Assembly: GCA_030068075.1 (NCBI GenBank)
Contig: CM057839.1
Coordinates: forward strand, 53,224,960-53,288,959
Direction of reading: 5' to 3'
Origin: Paguma larvata
Taxonomy: Eukaryota; Chordata; Mammalia; Carnivora; Viverridae
DNA: 64,000 nucleotides
A program made the position numbers and the translations under genes. The notes under the pieces are model-generated. The model was not told where the DNA came from, did no database searches, and was given only the letters and a program-made list of their open reading frames with translations. This document shows, one piece after another, positions 46,337 to 57,946 of this stretch (position 1 is its first letter; each line of letters begins with the position of its first letter).

Positions 46337-46529
46337 AATCCGAGGACAACTGTGTGCCTTGAGGTTCAGCAGAGAGAAGGTGCCATGAATGCCAGTGGAA
46401 GTTGCCAGAAGCAATGGAGATAAGAAGAGTGAAGCAGGCACTAGGATCCATTAGCTGACCAGCTCTCTTGGGAAGCTGAGTACACTGTCAAGGACAACCA
46501 GACATTCCAAAGACTTTTCCCACATAATC

Positions 46530-46640
46530 CCTGCTTTGGACATCTTGTATATCTTGATCAGTTTGTTGGTTACATGGATATGTGCAGTTTTCAATATTCA
46601 TCAAACTGTACACCTATGTAAATTTTATCTTAATTTAAAA
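46530..46640 (+). mobile_element. L1 3' terminal fragment
   Basis: 'gttggttacatggatatgtg', 'caatattcatcaaactgtac' and 'acctatgtaaattttatctt' are the last bases typical of old L1 3' UTRs. Confidence 0.7.
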
Positions 46641-47016
46641 TCTATCTATCGAATCCCACTCAAATAAATGAGTTCCCTGCTGTGCCCATAAACAGCTATA
46701 CTCCAGTTTTTTAATAGTCCTCATTTTATATTTAACAAGATTAATGTATGCAAATATGGATATTCATGTATATCATAATCATAGATACAGATTAAAATTG
46801 GCTATCTGTCATTCTCAAGTAACTTATTTGTCTACACATTTGTAATGCACTGATAAGTTTTCAAATGACAAATACCTTTGGAATTATCAAAAGTAGAATT
46901 AAACTGTGAGCAGCAGACTTTTAGTGTTAAATATGTTTTGTTGCTTTCTAATTCATTGAAAATTGGCAAAGCATATATGGAAATATAGTAACTCTATCAG
47001 ATTATTGGTTTGCCCA

Positions 47017-47238
47017 GGGGTACTTCTATGGCTCAGTCAGTTGAGTGTCCAACTTCGGCTCAGGTCATGATTTCATGGTTTGTGAGTTTGAGGCCTGCAT
47101 GAGGCTCTGTGCTGACAGCTTGGAGCCGGGAGCCTGTTTCAGATTATGTGTCTTCCTCTTCTCTGCCCCTTTCCTGCTCTCTCTCTCTCTCTCTTTCTCA
47201 AGAATATGTAAACATTAAACATTTAAAAAAAAAAGAAT
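47017..47238 (+). mobile_element. Feliform tRNA-derived SINE (SINEC_Fc type), diverged
   Basis: Head mutated to 'ggggtacttctatggctcag', so the A box is damaged. Retains 'tgctgacagcttggagccgg'. The target-site copies 'tattggtttgccca' are at 47003-47016 and 47239-47252. Confidence 0.92.
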
Positions 47239-47252
47239 ATTGGTTTGCCCAA

Positions 47253-48134
47253 ATGATCCTATACTCTTACTAAGCCTAGTAATAAAGTTTACCATATATA
47301 TGATTTAGACGTGGAGAAAAAAACATGTAACAAGAGTTAACTGAATCCATGAATTAGTTGTTGTTTGATTTGCAGTTTCTAACATAAAGATAAATATTGC
47401 CTAAGTTTCGTGTGTGACTTTCCTGAGAACAAACAATTTCTGAAAGAAGTCTGAAGCTGGGTCCTTATTAAAGAAGTACCACACTTTTGTAAATCATACA
47501 TACTTGCGAAACTCAAGTTTGTGTATTTTTATCTAATAGGAAATTCAAATAAACAAAGAACTTAGAATAAGTAGTAAATAGAATCCAGTCATTTAATTTG
47601 CCAGCAGTTTAATATTCTTGTCAGTATCAGTGCAGGTGTGATCTCTAAAGGTAGTGAGGTATAATCAGTTTGGGTCATCTAGGGTCATCTAAGACTCTGA
47701 GATTTGCATGCAGAAAATTTCCCAGGACTGCTCTAGGGAGTAATATCTGTGGGAAAGCCCCAGAAATGGGATTGGAAGAAGTTGAGCCCCCTTGCAAGGA
47801 AAAAATGGAAACAGCTCTTTTCTGAGAAAATGAAAGCAGTCACTCTGCTTCATTGCCTGCAGTGGCGACAAAGACCTAAACTGATATCAGGGGGAACTTT
47901 GAAGATGGAAGGAGACTTTGCTAATAACCCTTTTGGGGCAAAAGGGACCAGAATTTGTATTCCCACATCAGCCTGTTGTTGAATGTGGGCTGCCCCAGAA
48001 CAGTGTCATGACCTTGAGCAAGAAAGCATCCTTTGGCATAGGGAGCCATTGGCAGCCAGGAGAATAAATGGCCTAAGATGTGAAGGAGAGTCTGATGTTG
48101 CACCACAACATCCACTACAGTTGTCATGATATGA
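47253..48134. other. No gene seen; holds copy 2 of the 52-base repeat
   Basis: 47796-47847 matches 46285-46336. A 10-base phrase 'gggtcatcta' is duplicated in tandem near 47674-47693. A 77-codon frame at 47749-47982 has no motif. Confidence 0.5.
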
Positions 48135-48345
48135 GTCTACTAAATGCCTGGCCATGTGCTAGGTTCTTTATACACAGTCTCTAATTCTGATTATTGTCCT
48201 ATTAGGGAGAGAAATGGTAATCCCTTTTGTAGTTGGGGAAACGGAGGCTTAGGAAAGCTGAGTAATTTGTTCCAAGATCACCCAGCTACAGCTTAGCAGT
48301 ACAGTCAGTGTTCAGACACAGGCCACATGCCTCCAAAGCCCTTGC
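48135..48345 (-). mobile_element. MIR SINE, complement
   Basis: 'catgtgctaggttctttata', 'ttggggaaacggaggcttag' and 'gatcacccagctacagctta' give a near-complete reverse MIR. A G10 run follows at about 48365-48374. Confidence 0.82.
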
Positions 48346-48879
48346 ACTTGACTAAAACTGTCAGGGGGGGGGGTGGTGTTCCCTCCCACTGATCAGTTGT
48401 GTAGTCTTCACAAACACACAGTTTTGAATCTCTTCTTAACCTGGATACGGAGACATCTTCCTGAAGCATTCACAGACCATCTAGGGCACCAGAAAGTGAG
48501 TAGGAAGGGGCCGCTGAGCCAGAGATAGAGGAATAACTTTCCTATGGATCTACTCTCCAGGGCCGATGGTGTCTAACCATCAATTTGGAGGTGTCTACAG
48601 GGGGCAGTGAACTTGAGCACCAGTAAGGCCAATGTCAATATCCAATAAGCTTTGGGGCAGTACTGATACCTGCAGTCAGATGAGCGAGAGGGCCATAGCT
48701 CTGGGTTGTCCATCACCTGGAAGCAAGCAGTAGACAGGGACAAGGAATATATCAAGAAGAGGAAAATGTAAGGGTCCCAGCCGACAGGTGCCCATAGGGA
48801 AGAGTCTAGTCAGGCTGGACTAATAAACCTTAATCCTGGCTTAAAAGGCAGAGATGACCTTTACTTGCTGACATATTTT

Positions 48880-49310
48880 CCCCACTACATTGATTACTAC
48901 TCCTACTCCTGCTCTGCCCCCAGCTATATTAAGCTACTTTCCCTTTCTACAACATTTACCATGTGCTTTTTCAGCTTCAGGCTTCTGCCTGGAAGACCTT
49001 TCTCTCTGGCTCCCTTTCTTTATCTGGCTAACTCCCACTAATCCCTCAGGACTCTTCCAGGAAGCCTTCCTTGACCTCCGAAGACTAGATTAGGTGACCC
49101 TCCTGTGTTAAGCCAAAGAAGCATGTGTTAGGAGGATTATATAATGACTGGCGTTTAATAAGCACTCTAAAAACTGTGGCTGTTATTAATATTATTCTTC
49201 CTTGATGGTACCTGTAACTCTAAATTCCCTATCACTCTATACATGCCTTGCTGGGGATTACACATTTACTCTGTCTCCAGCGCCTGATAAATATTTGTTG
49301 AAACAATTTA
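48880..49310 (+). mobile_element. L2 LINE fragment, with MIR-like segment
   Basis: 'tttctacaacatttaccatg', 'gcctggaagacctttctctc', 'ttccaggaagccttccttga' and, at the end, 'tctccagcgcctgataaata' follow forward L2. In between, 49140-49200 ('gcgtttaataagcactctaa', 'ctgttattaatattattc') looks like a MIR 3' end inserted into it. Confidence 0.75.
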
Positions 49311-49599
49311 AAAAACCTCAGTTACACAACTGGATAAACACAGACAGGACAGAATGCAGGAGGGAGCAGGAAGGGTGGCTAGGGCTCTCTTGCAAGCTTC
49401 ACAATGCCAGTCTCCCCAGAGGTGGGTCCAAGCTTCTATCCATGTTGACTATTCTGGGCAAGATTGTGTAAGCAATAGGGAGGAATCAGGCCTCTTGACT
49501 GAAGACCTCAGAGCCTATAACTGAGATGGCGGACTGAGATGGTCATGTGGGCGGAACCAATATTCACAAAGTGATTTCACCTCTCTTTTTTTTAAAGAG

Positions 49600-49945
49600 G
49601 CAATGCAGCTTATGGAATAAACATGGGATTTTGGGTCAGACATACCTGCATTCCAATCCTTTTTTTTTTTTTTTTAACTTAGAACTGTGGGATAACTTTA
49701 AGAAAAAAATATCAAAATATCTTTGGGACAAAGATCGGAATCCCAGCTGGATATGAATCTCAGCTCCTTCACTTCCTTGCTGTGGGACTTTAGACATGTT
49801 ATATAACTTCTCTTTGCCTTGGTTTTCTCATCTGTAAGATAGAAATAATTCTTCCTTCACAGGTCATTATGAGGATTGAATTAGTTAATCATTATAAAGT
49901 TCTTGGAACAGGGCTTGGCATATACTAAGCACTGTATCAAGGTTT
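49600..49945 (+). mobile_element. MIR SINE, interrupted
   Basis: A 5' part ('gcagcttatggaataaacat', 'gggtcagacatacctgcatt') is broken by a T run at about 49661-49676 plus about 60 bases, then resumes 'atgaatctcagctccttcac', 'ttggttttctcatctgtaag' and 'gcttggcatatactaagcac'. The interruption may be an unidentified insertion, or these may be two overlapping MIRs. Confidence 0.75.
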
Positions 49946-49949
49946 AATT

Positions 49950-50055
49950 TATCATTCTAAGCCTCAATTTTCTCATTGGAAAAGTGGATGTATGTAAAAC
50001 AGTTCAGTGTCTGACGTATGGCATGATCTCAGAAATTATTAATATTATTAATTAT
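49950..50055 (+). mobile_element. MIR SINE fragment
   Basis: 'ctaagcctcaattttctcat' and 'agttcagtgtctgacgtatg' immediately follow the previous MIR. The right end merges into an ATT-rich simple repeat (about 50036-50070). Confidence 0.65.
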
Positions 50056-50321
50056 TATTATTATTTCTATTACTATTCTTCTTTTATAAGTGGAAGATGC
50101 TTTCTTAGGGTGAACTTCATTGCATAACAGAAACGTTTTTCCTGTGGATGCTTTTGGTATCTGTTGACGACTTTGGGAGAAAAAGAGCTGTTTCTGTGTG
50201 GTTCTGAGCCAGTCTCTCCCCTTATGCTTTGCTTTTCTCACTAGTCCTCTGAAAGCCTCTTTCATGGACCCAAACACTCCAATGCATACCTTGTTCTCTG
50301 ATATATAAGTAAAGGAGGTGT

Positions 50322-50787
50322 GTATTAATTTTCTTGGGCTACCATAACAAAGCACCGGAAACCTGATGACTTAACACAACAGAAATTCGTATTCTCACAG
50401 TTCTGGAGTTGGAAGTCTGAATCATGGTATCAAGAGGGCTACACTGCCTCTGAAGGCTCTATGGGAGCATCTTTCCTTGCCTCTTCCAGTTTCTTGTGGC
50501 TCCAAGCATTCTTTGGCTTGTAGCAGCAAAACTCCAGTCTCTGCTTTTGTTTTCACATGACCTTCTCCCTCTGTATGTTTCTGTCCCATATATCCTCTAC
50601 CTCTCCCTACTAAGGACATCTGTCATTAGATTTATGGTTCACCTTAAATTCTGGAAATTTTTTTCTTGAGATCCTTCACTTAATTATATCTGCAAAGACA
50701 CTTTTTTCCAAATAGGTTTGCATTCACAGGTACCAGGGGTTAGTACATAGACATGTCTTTTGGGATCAACTAGTCAACCCACTGTAT
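50322..50787 (-). mobile_element. MaLR (MLT1-type) LTR, complement
   Basis: 'tcttgggctaccataacaaa', 'ttctcacagttctggagttg', 'ccttgcctcttccagtttct', 'gcattctttggcttgtagca' and 'ggtaccaggggttagtacat' follow the reverse complement of an MLT1-class LTR, a non-autonomous ERVL relative. No internal retroviral sequence. Old, non-coding. Confidence 0.78.
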
Positions 50788-51434
50788 GGGACAACAGGGC
50801 CCTAACTTGGTCTAAACAAAACCTATCCCTGTTCCTTTTCCCTGTATACTTATTCCAGTCTCATCCATACCTCTTTCATGGGATGGTCACAGCCAGAGGA
50901 CGAGCAACACATCACGAGCAACCAATTTGCTTCTTCCTGGCCTCCACTCTGGCCCACATCTGCACCTGTTTCCTGCCTTGGGATTCACTATGAGCAGCAC
51001 ATGGACACTTGATCCCATCGAGGCTTATTCTTCTCAGCCCACCCAGTTGCCTTGCAGACAGTCAGGAGAATCAGATGTCACTCTGGGACCTTGGAGTGCC
51101 AGCTTACCCCACCTGGCTCTTCACCAGGGTCATTTTGGTCGTATATCAGGTTTCATAGATGAGGCCAAAGCAGGAGACCCTGGTGAGCTGGAACAAGTAG
51201 AGGCAGTGGATCTGGGTCAGATCAGGAATTATGTTTGCACTTGGACCAGGCAAATAGGCTCAGAGCAAGAATCTGGGTCAGAAGCTTGGCAGACTGGCAG
51301 GAAACATGAGGCCTGATACACAAATTAAAATAGAGACTAGTTTTTTTATCCACACAGGCCAGTTCTTAGTTCTTCAAAGTCTTATTGAGGTGGACTTGTG
51401 ACATGTGGCATATGTTGTATTATAAGGACCAACT
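50788..51434. other. No gene recognised; 129-codon open frame inside
   Basis: 50927-51316 (+) is open for 129 codons; the translation has no known domain. Unclassified sequence. Confidence 0.42.
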
Positions 51435-51720
51435 GAATTTAGCATATATTCCTTGAGCATTTGATACATGCTAGGATCTAGGGAAATAGAGATAAGATAT
51501 CCTTGTGTCTTCAAGTTCATTAAAGAAGAACAGGGGACACATACACATAAAGAATTATCATAAAATTTGATAACTCTATGTGCATAATGTTATAAAAAGT
51601 CCAAGGAGTGAGTAACTCATTCTGGCTTGAGTTAGAGAATGCATCATGATGGGGGCACAGAGAAGGTCGCAATGAGTGGGCTCTTAAAGAATTGTAAGGA
51701 TAATGTGGGAAGAGCTAGAA
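51435..51720 (-). mobile_element. L2 LINE fragment, complement
   Basis: 'ttgagcatttgatacatgct', 'aggatctagggaaatagaga', 'cttcaagttcattaaagaag' and 'aatgagtgggctcttaaaga' are compatible with reverse L2. Confidence 0.6.
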
Positions 51721-52095
51721 GTGTGCTGTCCCTCCAGCTGATCAAGTGGGAGCCTCTTCTCCTCTTTCTATGTGTTGACCTCATCCAAAACCTAGACCTT
51801 GCATGAAAAGAACCACCTTCATATAAGAACTATTTTTTGATTAGCAATCTAGAGACAGTTATTAAACTTGTCCTGCAGATAGGCTATCGTCTAGGGAAAC
51901 AACGAACTTAAAAGCCTCCGGTTGTGAGGAAGTGGTTTGGTGGGTACTGGCTCAAACAGTAGAGACCCCATAGACATGACTGCTGCTATCCAGATAGTAG
52001 TAAACTGTAGAGCCTCAGTGTGTTATAATGATATATCACCACTGAGATTATCAGGTGACCTATTTGGATATTTGTCTTCTTAAGAATGCTTTCTA

Positions 52096-52302
52096 GGGGC
52101 GCCTGGGTGGCTCAGTCAGTTAAGCATTCAACTTCCACTCAGGTCATGATTTCATGGTTCATGAGTTCGAGCCCCACATCGGTCTTTGTGCTGACATCTC
52201 AGAGCCTGAAGCCTGCTTCAGATTCTGTGTCTTCTCTCTCTCTCTGTCCGTCCCCCATTTGCACTTTGTCTCTCTCAAAAATAAACATCACAAAAAAATT
52301 TT
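52096..52302 (+). mobile_element. Feliform tRNA-derived SINE (SINEC_Fc type)
   Basis: 'ggggcgcctgggtggctcag', 'atgagttcgagccccacatc' (intact GTTCGAGCC B box) and 'tgctgacatctcagagcctg'. The perfect 11-base target-site copies 'aatgctttcta' at 52085-52095 and 52303-52313 make this one of the better-preserved copies. Confidence 0.95.
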
Positions 52303-52779
52303 AATGCTTTCTATGTATTTTACATGTAACATTGATGTCTCTAAAACCCCAAAAAGGCATTTTTGATCTCAGCCTCTAGTAAAAGGTAAGAAGGCTATTG
52401 TTCAATGCTCCCTGTTCCATATTTTTCCAGTATTCAATGAATATCTCTTTAAACTTTCTTGGACATGTCTTGCAACCAACATCTTTGTAATTAGTAGTAA
52501 TATTTTTAAATTAGTAAATGGGGGCATCTTCAGAGAGTATTAATTTTATCTAATTATTATTGGGTCACATTAAGTAACCTAACTGGCTGAGTAGGTTCAA
52601 ATGCATGGCAGTGTTAAAACAAACACGGATATGTTATTCAGCATTATATATATATATGGGGGGGTATATCCATCATTGAATATATATCATTTATATTTTA
52701 TACATGTGTATACATATATACATCAGCATTGCATGTAAAATTGCAATATAAAATTCAAATAAATTTTAGAATCAATAGA

Positions 52780-53090
52780 CTTCAAAAAACTTGAAAGAAA
52801 CCACACATAAAGGGCTACATATCATGTGAATCCATTTATATGACATTCCACAAAAGGCAAAATTATAGGGATAAAATTCATATCAGTGGTTTCCAGGGGC
52901 TGGGAGTGAAGGAAGGAAATTACAGAGGAACACAGGAAATTTGAGATGACGGAAATGTTCTATATCTTGATTGTGATGGTGGTTACATGATTGTATATAC
53001 TTGTAAAAATTTAACCAACTGTACAATTTAAAAGGATTAATTTTACTTTATGTAAATTATATCTCAATAAACCTGACTTTAAAAAGAGTT
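52780..53090 (+). mobile_element. L1 3' UTR fragment (L1M type)
   Basis: 'gggctacatatcatgtgaat', 'catttatatgacattccaca', 'atcagtggtttccaggggct', 'gacggaaatgttctatatct' and 'aattatatctcaataaacct' are collinear with the old L1 3' end. A TA/CATA-rich tract at about 52645-52720 lies just upstream. Confidence 0.82.
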
Positions 53091-53439
53091 AGGTTACTTT
53101 GGGCTCCCTTTCCAGGCTGATTCACTGCAGCACCCACTCTTTCTTATCTGATTTTAGAAATACCTGTTGAGAATAATTTGAGAATTACCCAACTAATGTC
53201 TCTTCTCTCTAAAAGAGGGGGATTTGAGTGTGATCTGAGTGGTATGGACTGCCAAATCTTGAACGATTTAAACTTGAGCAAGCATTTCAGGAGTAGGAGA
53301 TACAAGGTGCCTTCAAATATATATAAAATACCAACAGAATAACACACAATATTTTAGATATACATAATTATTTATCCCAGCTTTCCTAAACTTCTTTATT
53401 TGTGAAATTCTCACCTGCTGCTGTATACTAGTAAGGCAT

Positions 53440-53805
53440 TTGTATCAGTTTCCTGTGGTACAAAATGCCATAGACCAGGTGACTGGAATAATAGCTATTT
53501 ATTTTCTCATAGTTGTGGAGGCTAGAGTCCAAGATGAAGGTGCCAGCAGAATTGGTTTATTTGAGGCCTCTCCCCTTAGCATAGAGATGTCCATATTTTC
53601 CTCTTGTGTCTTCCAATTATCTTCCTTCTGTGTGTGTCTGTCTTAACCTCCTCTTTTATAAGGGCACCAGTTGTATTAGATGGAGGGCCATCTAAGTGAC
53701 ACCATTTTGACATCATTACCTCTTTAAAGACCCTATCCCTAAATACAGTCACCTTCTCAGGGGTTAGGGCTTCAACGTATAAATATAGGAGATACAGTTC
53801 AGCTC
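53440..53805 (-). mobile_element. MaLR (MLT1-type) LTR, complement
   Basis: 'tgtatcagtttcctgtggta', 'tttattttctcatagttgtg', 'tcttttataagggcaccagt', 'gaccctatccctaaatacag' and 'caggggttagggcttcaacg' are collinear with reverse MLT1-class LTRs. The antisense polyadenylation signal TTTATT is at about 53498-53503. Confidence 0.82.
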
Positions 53806-54804
53806 AGCACGTTTCCCACGCCTTCCTTCCTTTGCCATGTGTTCTTTTACAATTCTAGCCATCCCTCTGGCCATACAATTTCTCCCAAGATGTAACTTCC
53901 TCTCTCTTTTTTCTACTTGGTTACTTCCATGCTCTGGTCAAACATTTGCAAGAGATGGAAAGCAACTCAAGCACTAAAATACCTTCAGGATGCCATGACA
54001 CTGTCTGCAGACCCATATAGAAAAGTGTGTCATTGAATGTTTTTGTTTGTTTGGGTATAATCCTATAAATTCTTTCCTCAAAAGGTTATGTGGTGCTGCT
54101 TTGAACTCTTAAACTATGTCAGGAATGTATCAGCCATGTCAGAAAGTACTTCCCGTGGTGCACATAGCCTTATAGTTGCCGATACCATACATATAAGTAG
54201 TGAGAAATGGTCGAAGAGCAAATCAGCAGCAAGGAAACAATTGTCCAGTTTTTAACTCCAGCTTCTGCAGCTAGCATGGATAATAAATGGTTACAGAAAA
54301 GTCAGATCCTGAAATAATTTATTTCTGAGAAGTGTAATCATTTCAAGCTGAAAATATTCCTCTTCCCACTGAAAGGCAGGGAGACTTCATTGAACTTCTG
54401 GCAGAAGGAGCATCTGCTGGCTCGGCTTCCTCTACCACAAGACAGTATTCCCAGGCAACTCTTGGAGAATTGGAAGCAAGTCTCCCCTTCAGTATTTGCA
54501 CAGTCTCATAGAGCAGAAAATGGAAATATAAATAACTCAGACTGTATGTCTAAAAGCAGTTGATGCAGACTCTGTACTTTTAGGTTCCACTTTTGAGCAA
54601 ACAAAATGCTGAGAGCTCTTTAGAATTAATACTAGGACTAAAAAGTGATGAAGCTGGCAAGGTTTCATGTGAGGTATGGATGGGGATCAGTGACTGGTAC
54701 AAATTGGGATGGTAAAGAGCCAAGGGGACTTATATAGAAAGAAGGCAGAAACATCTGAGGTTGTGACATCACACTCCACGAGGAAGAGAACTAAGTAGTA
54801 ACCA
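53806..54804. other. No gene seen; unclassified unique sequence
   Basis: No repeat or coding call over 1 kb. Confidence 0.45.
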
Positions 54805-54990
54805 TGGTACTGGCTACCCTTTATTGAGCAAATCCTGCACTAGATTCTCTACCTATTATGGGCCCAGTCCTCAAAATGCACTGCTGTTTGCCTGTTATGA
54901 CCCCTACTTTGCAGATGAGGACAGTGAAAACTTGTAACATGTAGTATACCACAGAGGTAGAGCCCAGGTATCAAATCTTTTTTATGTCTA
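54805..54990 (-). mobile_element. MIR SINE, complement
   Basis: 'accctttattgagcaaatcc', 'gacccctactttgcagatga' and 'gaggtagagcccaggtatca' match reverse MIR. Confidence 0.78.
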
Positions 54991-55030
54991 AGCCCATTTT
55001 CTTCCACAGCTCATGATAATGGTCATTTAC

Positions 55031-55153
55031 TCATTCATAACTTATTGTATTGAATAAATGGAATAAACTTTGAGGAAACTTGAAAGTTTATTTCTTCATA
55101 GTTCATTGTATTGAGTACTTAGAATTAACTTTGAGGAAACTGAACTCTTAATT
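55031..55153. repeat. Two-copy tandem duplication, 61-base period
   Basis: 'attgtattga' and 'aactttgaggaaact' recur exactly 61 bases apart (for example 'ttgaggaaac' at 55070 and 55131). The copies span about 55031-55091 and 55092-55153 and differ at roughly a quarter of positions in their AT-rich parts. Confidence 0.85.
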
Positions 55154-56039
55154 TCTAAGTGTGGTTTTAATTCTACTCAAGCGATTTTTTTCAGTTGTCT
55201 TTATGAAGTTCAAAGAAACCGTATCACAACAGGTTCTGCTAAAAGGTTGATGCTTCAAACAAGGAAACACAGTTGATCTTTGTGTGCCAAGGTTCTGATG
55301 TCCAGAGCGCACGTACTTTATTAAAGGATAGCCCCCTGTTGTAAGGGGTGGAATTTCCCCCTCTCTACTCAGTTCACAGCAGTGGGGTTCTCCAGGAACG
55401 GGGTTGCTCTCTACTGAGAAACAGGACAGACTGAGTTTCTGAACAAGAAGTGCACAGATAGATTTGATTACAATATGCCCAGAGTGAGTAGGGGATTGCT
55501 GTAATGCTTGGCGAAAATTGGAAAGGTTGGTAGGGACAACTGGGAAGAGTCCAGGAGGGAAAAACCTGATGAAGGGAAGTGAGTAGAAGAGAAGAAGGCG
55601 CACTGAGCGATGGCAGTTGTGGCAGTTTGAAGTGCTGTTTGACCTAGCACTTCCCCAAACGTGATGGATAGAGTAACAAAGCTTTTGATCCCTGGGTTGG
55701 ATTCTGAAACTTCTAGCTAGATCTGCCCTGACTCTGGTGCCTTGGCTTCTGAGTTCCCACAGCCTGTGACTCAGGTCTGGTGTTTTCTTGGGTGGGGAGA
55801 GGATAGGACAAATGACTGGATCAGTAGGAAAAAGAAAGATGACTGGCTACCATTATATCTGCAACCTTGAAGGAGGCCCTGCTTCTGCTCTGACTCATGC
55901 TGTTGCTGTCATAGTGTCTCTGACTCAACCAGCCTAGAAACCCAAGAATCAACTTCGACACCTCTGACTCCCATAGGCATTATATCTGGTCTCCAACACC
56001 TAAGTATTTTACCCCAGATTATTACTAGGACCAATTCCA
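55154..56039. other. No gene recognised; 151-codon open frame on the - strand
   Basis: 55148-55603 (-) is open for 151 codons, starts hydrophobic (LLLFYSLPFIRFFPPGLFPVV) and has no domain I recognise. Within chance expectation for 64 kb. No repeat assigned. Confidence 0.42.
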
Positions 56040-56215
56040 CTGCTCCATCCTACTGCCAGTGCTTTGGGTCTGGCCCTCATCCTCTTTCATTTGGACATAG
56101 TGCCTCCTGACTGGTCTTCTTGTCACCAGTCTACCCATTACAGTCCATTCTCTAAACCACCACCTATGTGATCTTTCTGAGAAAGAAATGATTCCTCTGC
56201 TGCCTATTGCCAGGG
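56040..56215 (+). mobile_element. L2 LINE fragment
   Basis: 'gtgcctcctgactggtcttc', 'cagtccattctctaaaccac' and 'cacctatgtgatctttctga' are forward L2. Directly after it 'gtagtggttctcaactgc' resembles the start of a MER5-type element, not enough to call. Confidence 0.72.
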
Positions 56216-56344
56216 TAGTGGTTCTCAACTGCATGCTTCCCTAAACTCCCAAGAACCCGGGAGAGAAATTTCATATTTATGCTACGTGGCAGAGGCAGTT
56301 AATGATGAACAAATATTCTGTATGCATCCCATGTGCTCTACCGT

Positions 56345-56870
56345 CTCCTGAAGTTAGGTTGTAGCATGTGACTAGTTTTGTCCAATGGACCATGAACAAA
56401 AATGAGAATGTGAGGGGCGCCTGGGTGGCTCAGTCGGTTAAGCATCCAACTTTGGCTCAGGGCATGATCTCGCAGTTTCGAGCCCTGCATTGAGCTCTGT
56501 GCTGACAGCTCAGAGCCTGGAGCCTCCTTCAGATTCTGTGTCTCCCCCTCTCTCTGCCCCTCCTATGCTCATGCTCTGTCTCTCAATAAAAAAATAAAAA
56601 AATAAAAACAAAAAACAAAACAAACAAACAAAAACATTTAAAAAAAAAAAAAAGCGAGAATGTGACTTCCAGGCCAAGATAAGTTGCCTCCTCCATGTCC
56701 AGGTACCTTGGAAGAAGTGTTCTCAGTGGCTTTGATACAACATAGAGGGGGGCTTCCCAATTCACAGTGGACCTCACTTGAGCAAGAATAAACCTTCATA
56801 TGTTAAACCACTGATATTTGGGAGTTTGTCTGATACAGCAGCTAAAGTTGTATGTCTGACCAGTACACCC
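56345..56870 (+). mobile_element. Old LTR-like dispersed repeat split by a SINE
   Basis: Left part 'tgtccaatggaccatgaaca' and right part 'tgacttccaggccaagataa', 'gagcaagaataaaccttcat' and 'ttaaaccactgatatttggg' read as one mammalian repeat when the SINE at 56414-56655 is ignored. The AATAAA near 56787 and a following 'ccactg...' block are LTR-like. Family not named. Confidence 0.5.
56414..56655 (+). mobile_element. Feliform tRNA-derived SINE (SINEC_Fc type), internal deletion
   Basis: 'ggggcgcctgggtggctcag' head. Between 'gatctcgcag' and 'tttcgagccc' about eight bases are missing compared with neighbours. Then 'tgctgacagctcagagcctg' and a long A-rich tail of AAAAC units. Perfect target-site copies 'gagaatgtga' at 56404-56413 and 56656-56665. 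Confidence 0.95.
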
Positions 56871-57946
56871 CATGATATGACTCATGGAATAGGAGAGCTC
56901 CTTTTCTTCTGAATGCTGTTATATCAACTCAATTTGGTAACACACTTGTCTCATACTTATCCATGACTCTGGACATCATGGAGGTTGGGTGTTTTTTTAA
57001 GAATGGAAAACAAATTAATTACTTCTTAATAATTGTGATATTTGGGAGGGTTAAAAAGAAGTTTATGAAGACATGATCAATTAGGAAGAAAGTATAAAGA
57101 GGGAGTCCTTAAGAGTGAATATTGGGGACCAGTAGCTTTGTTTGCTGGTCACCAAGAGCTGTTAAGGGCCAACAGAGAAAAGAATCTCTCTTTTGACCCA
57201 CATACAGACTAGACGACTGCCAAGGAAAAATGAGAAATACAGTGTCACTTCAGTATGATAGTAGTGATGGAGATGCACAGAGACTAAAGCTCTTTCTCTC
57301 CTCAGCTACTTTGCATACTGGGCCAGTTATTGAAATTGTCAAGACCTTCACTTGTGAAATAAATCCTATAGTGAGGAGTAATGAGTGTCTCATCACCAAG
57401 CACATATTCAAGGACTATAAGACCTAAATTATATGTACTAGTGCTGCAAATTGCCAAACAATGCCTTCCACAATGGAAAAACAAACATAATGGAACCCTA
57501 GTTGATAGAACCTAACAAAACTGCTCATATTATTTCTTCATCTTTCCTTTAGATAGAAAAACATCACCTTTTCTATATGTTCTATATGCCTTTCAGCTTC
57601 TGCCCTCAGACAGAAATAGAAAGAGCTTTTTGGCTAAATATTCACTATTAAACAAATTTGAACATTTCATATCTTGATGCATAATTCTCTAATATGCACC
57701 CCAATGGCTCACCTGTAGCCATTACAGAGGCTCAATGACTTCTGAGCCCAGAGGCTACCACACAATCGCATACCATCCAAAGGGCTTCTGCTAGTCAATT
57801 AGAGCTGGCATTTGAAATGAAATTATTTACTACCCTTGGTTTTAGTTGTACAAAGCCAGGACCTAAATGCATTAACTGTCCTAAATCTTCTATCTATCTC
57901 TGGGTCATGCATTTCTGAATGAAATTGTCTGTCTTGCCAGGTTTGT
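56871..57946. other. No gene seen; unclassified unique sequence
   Basis: A 65-codon frame at 57230-57427 has no motif. No repeat assigned. Confidence 0.45.
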
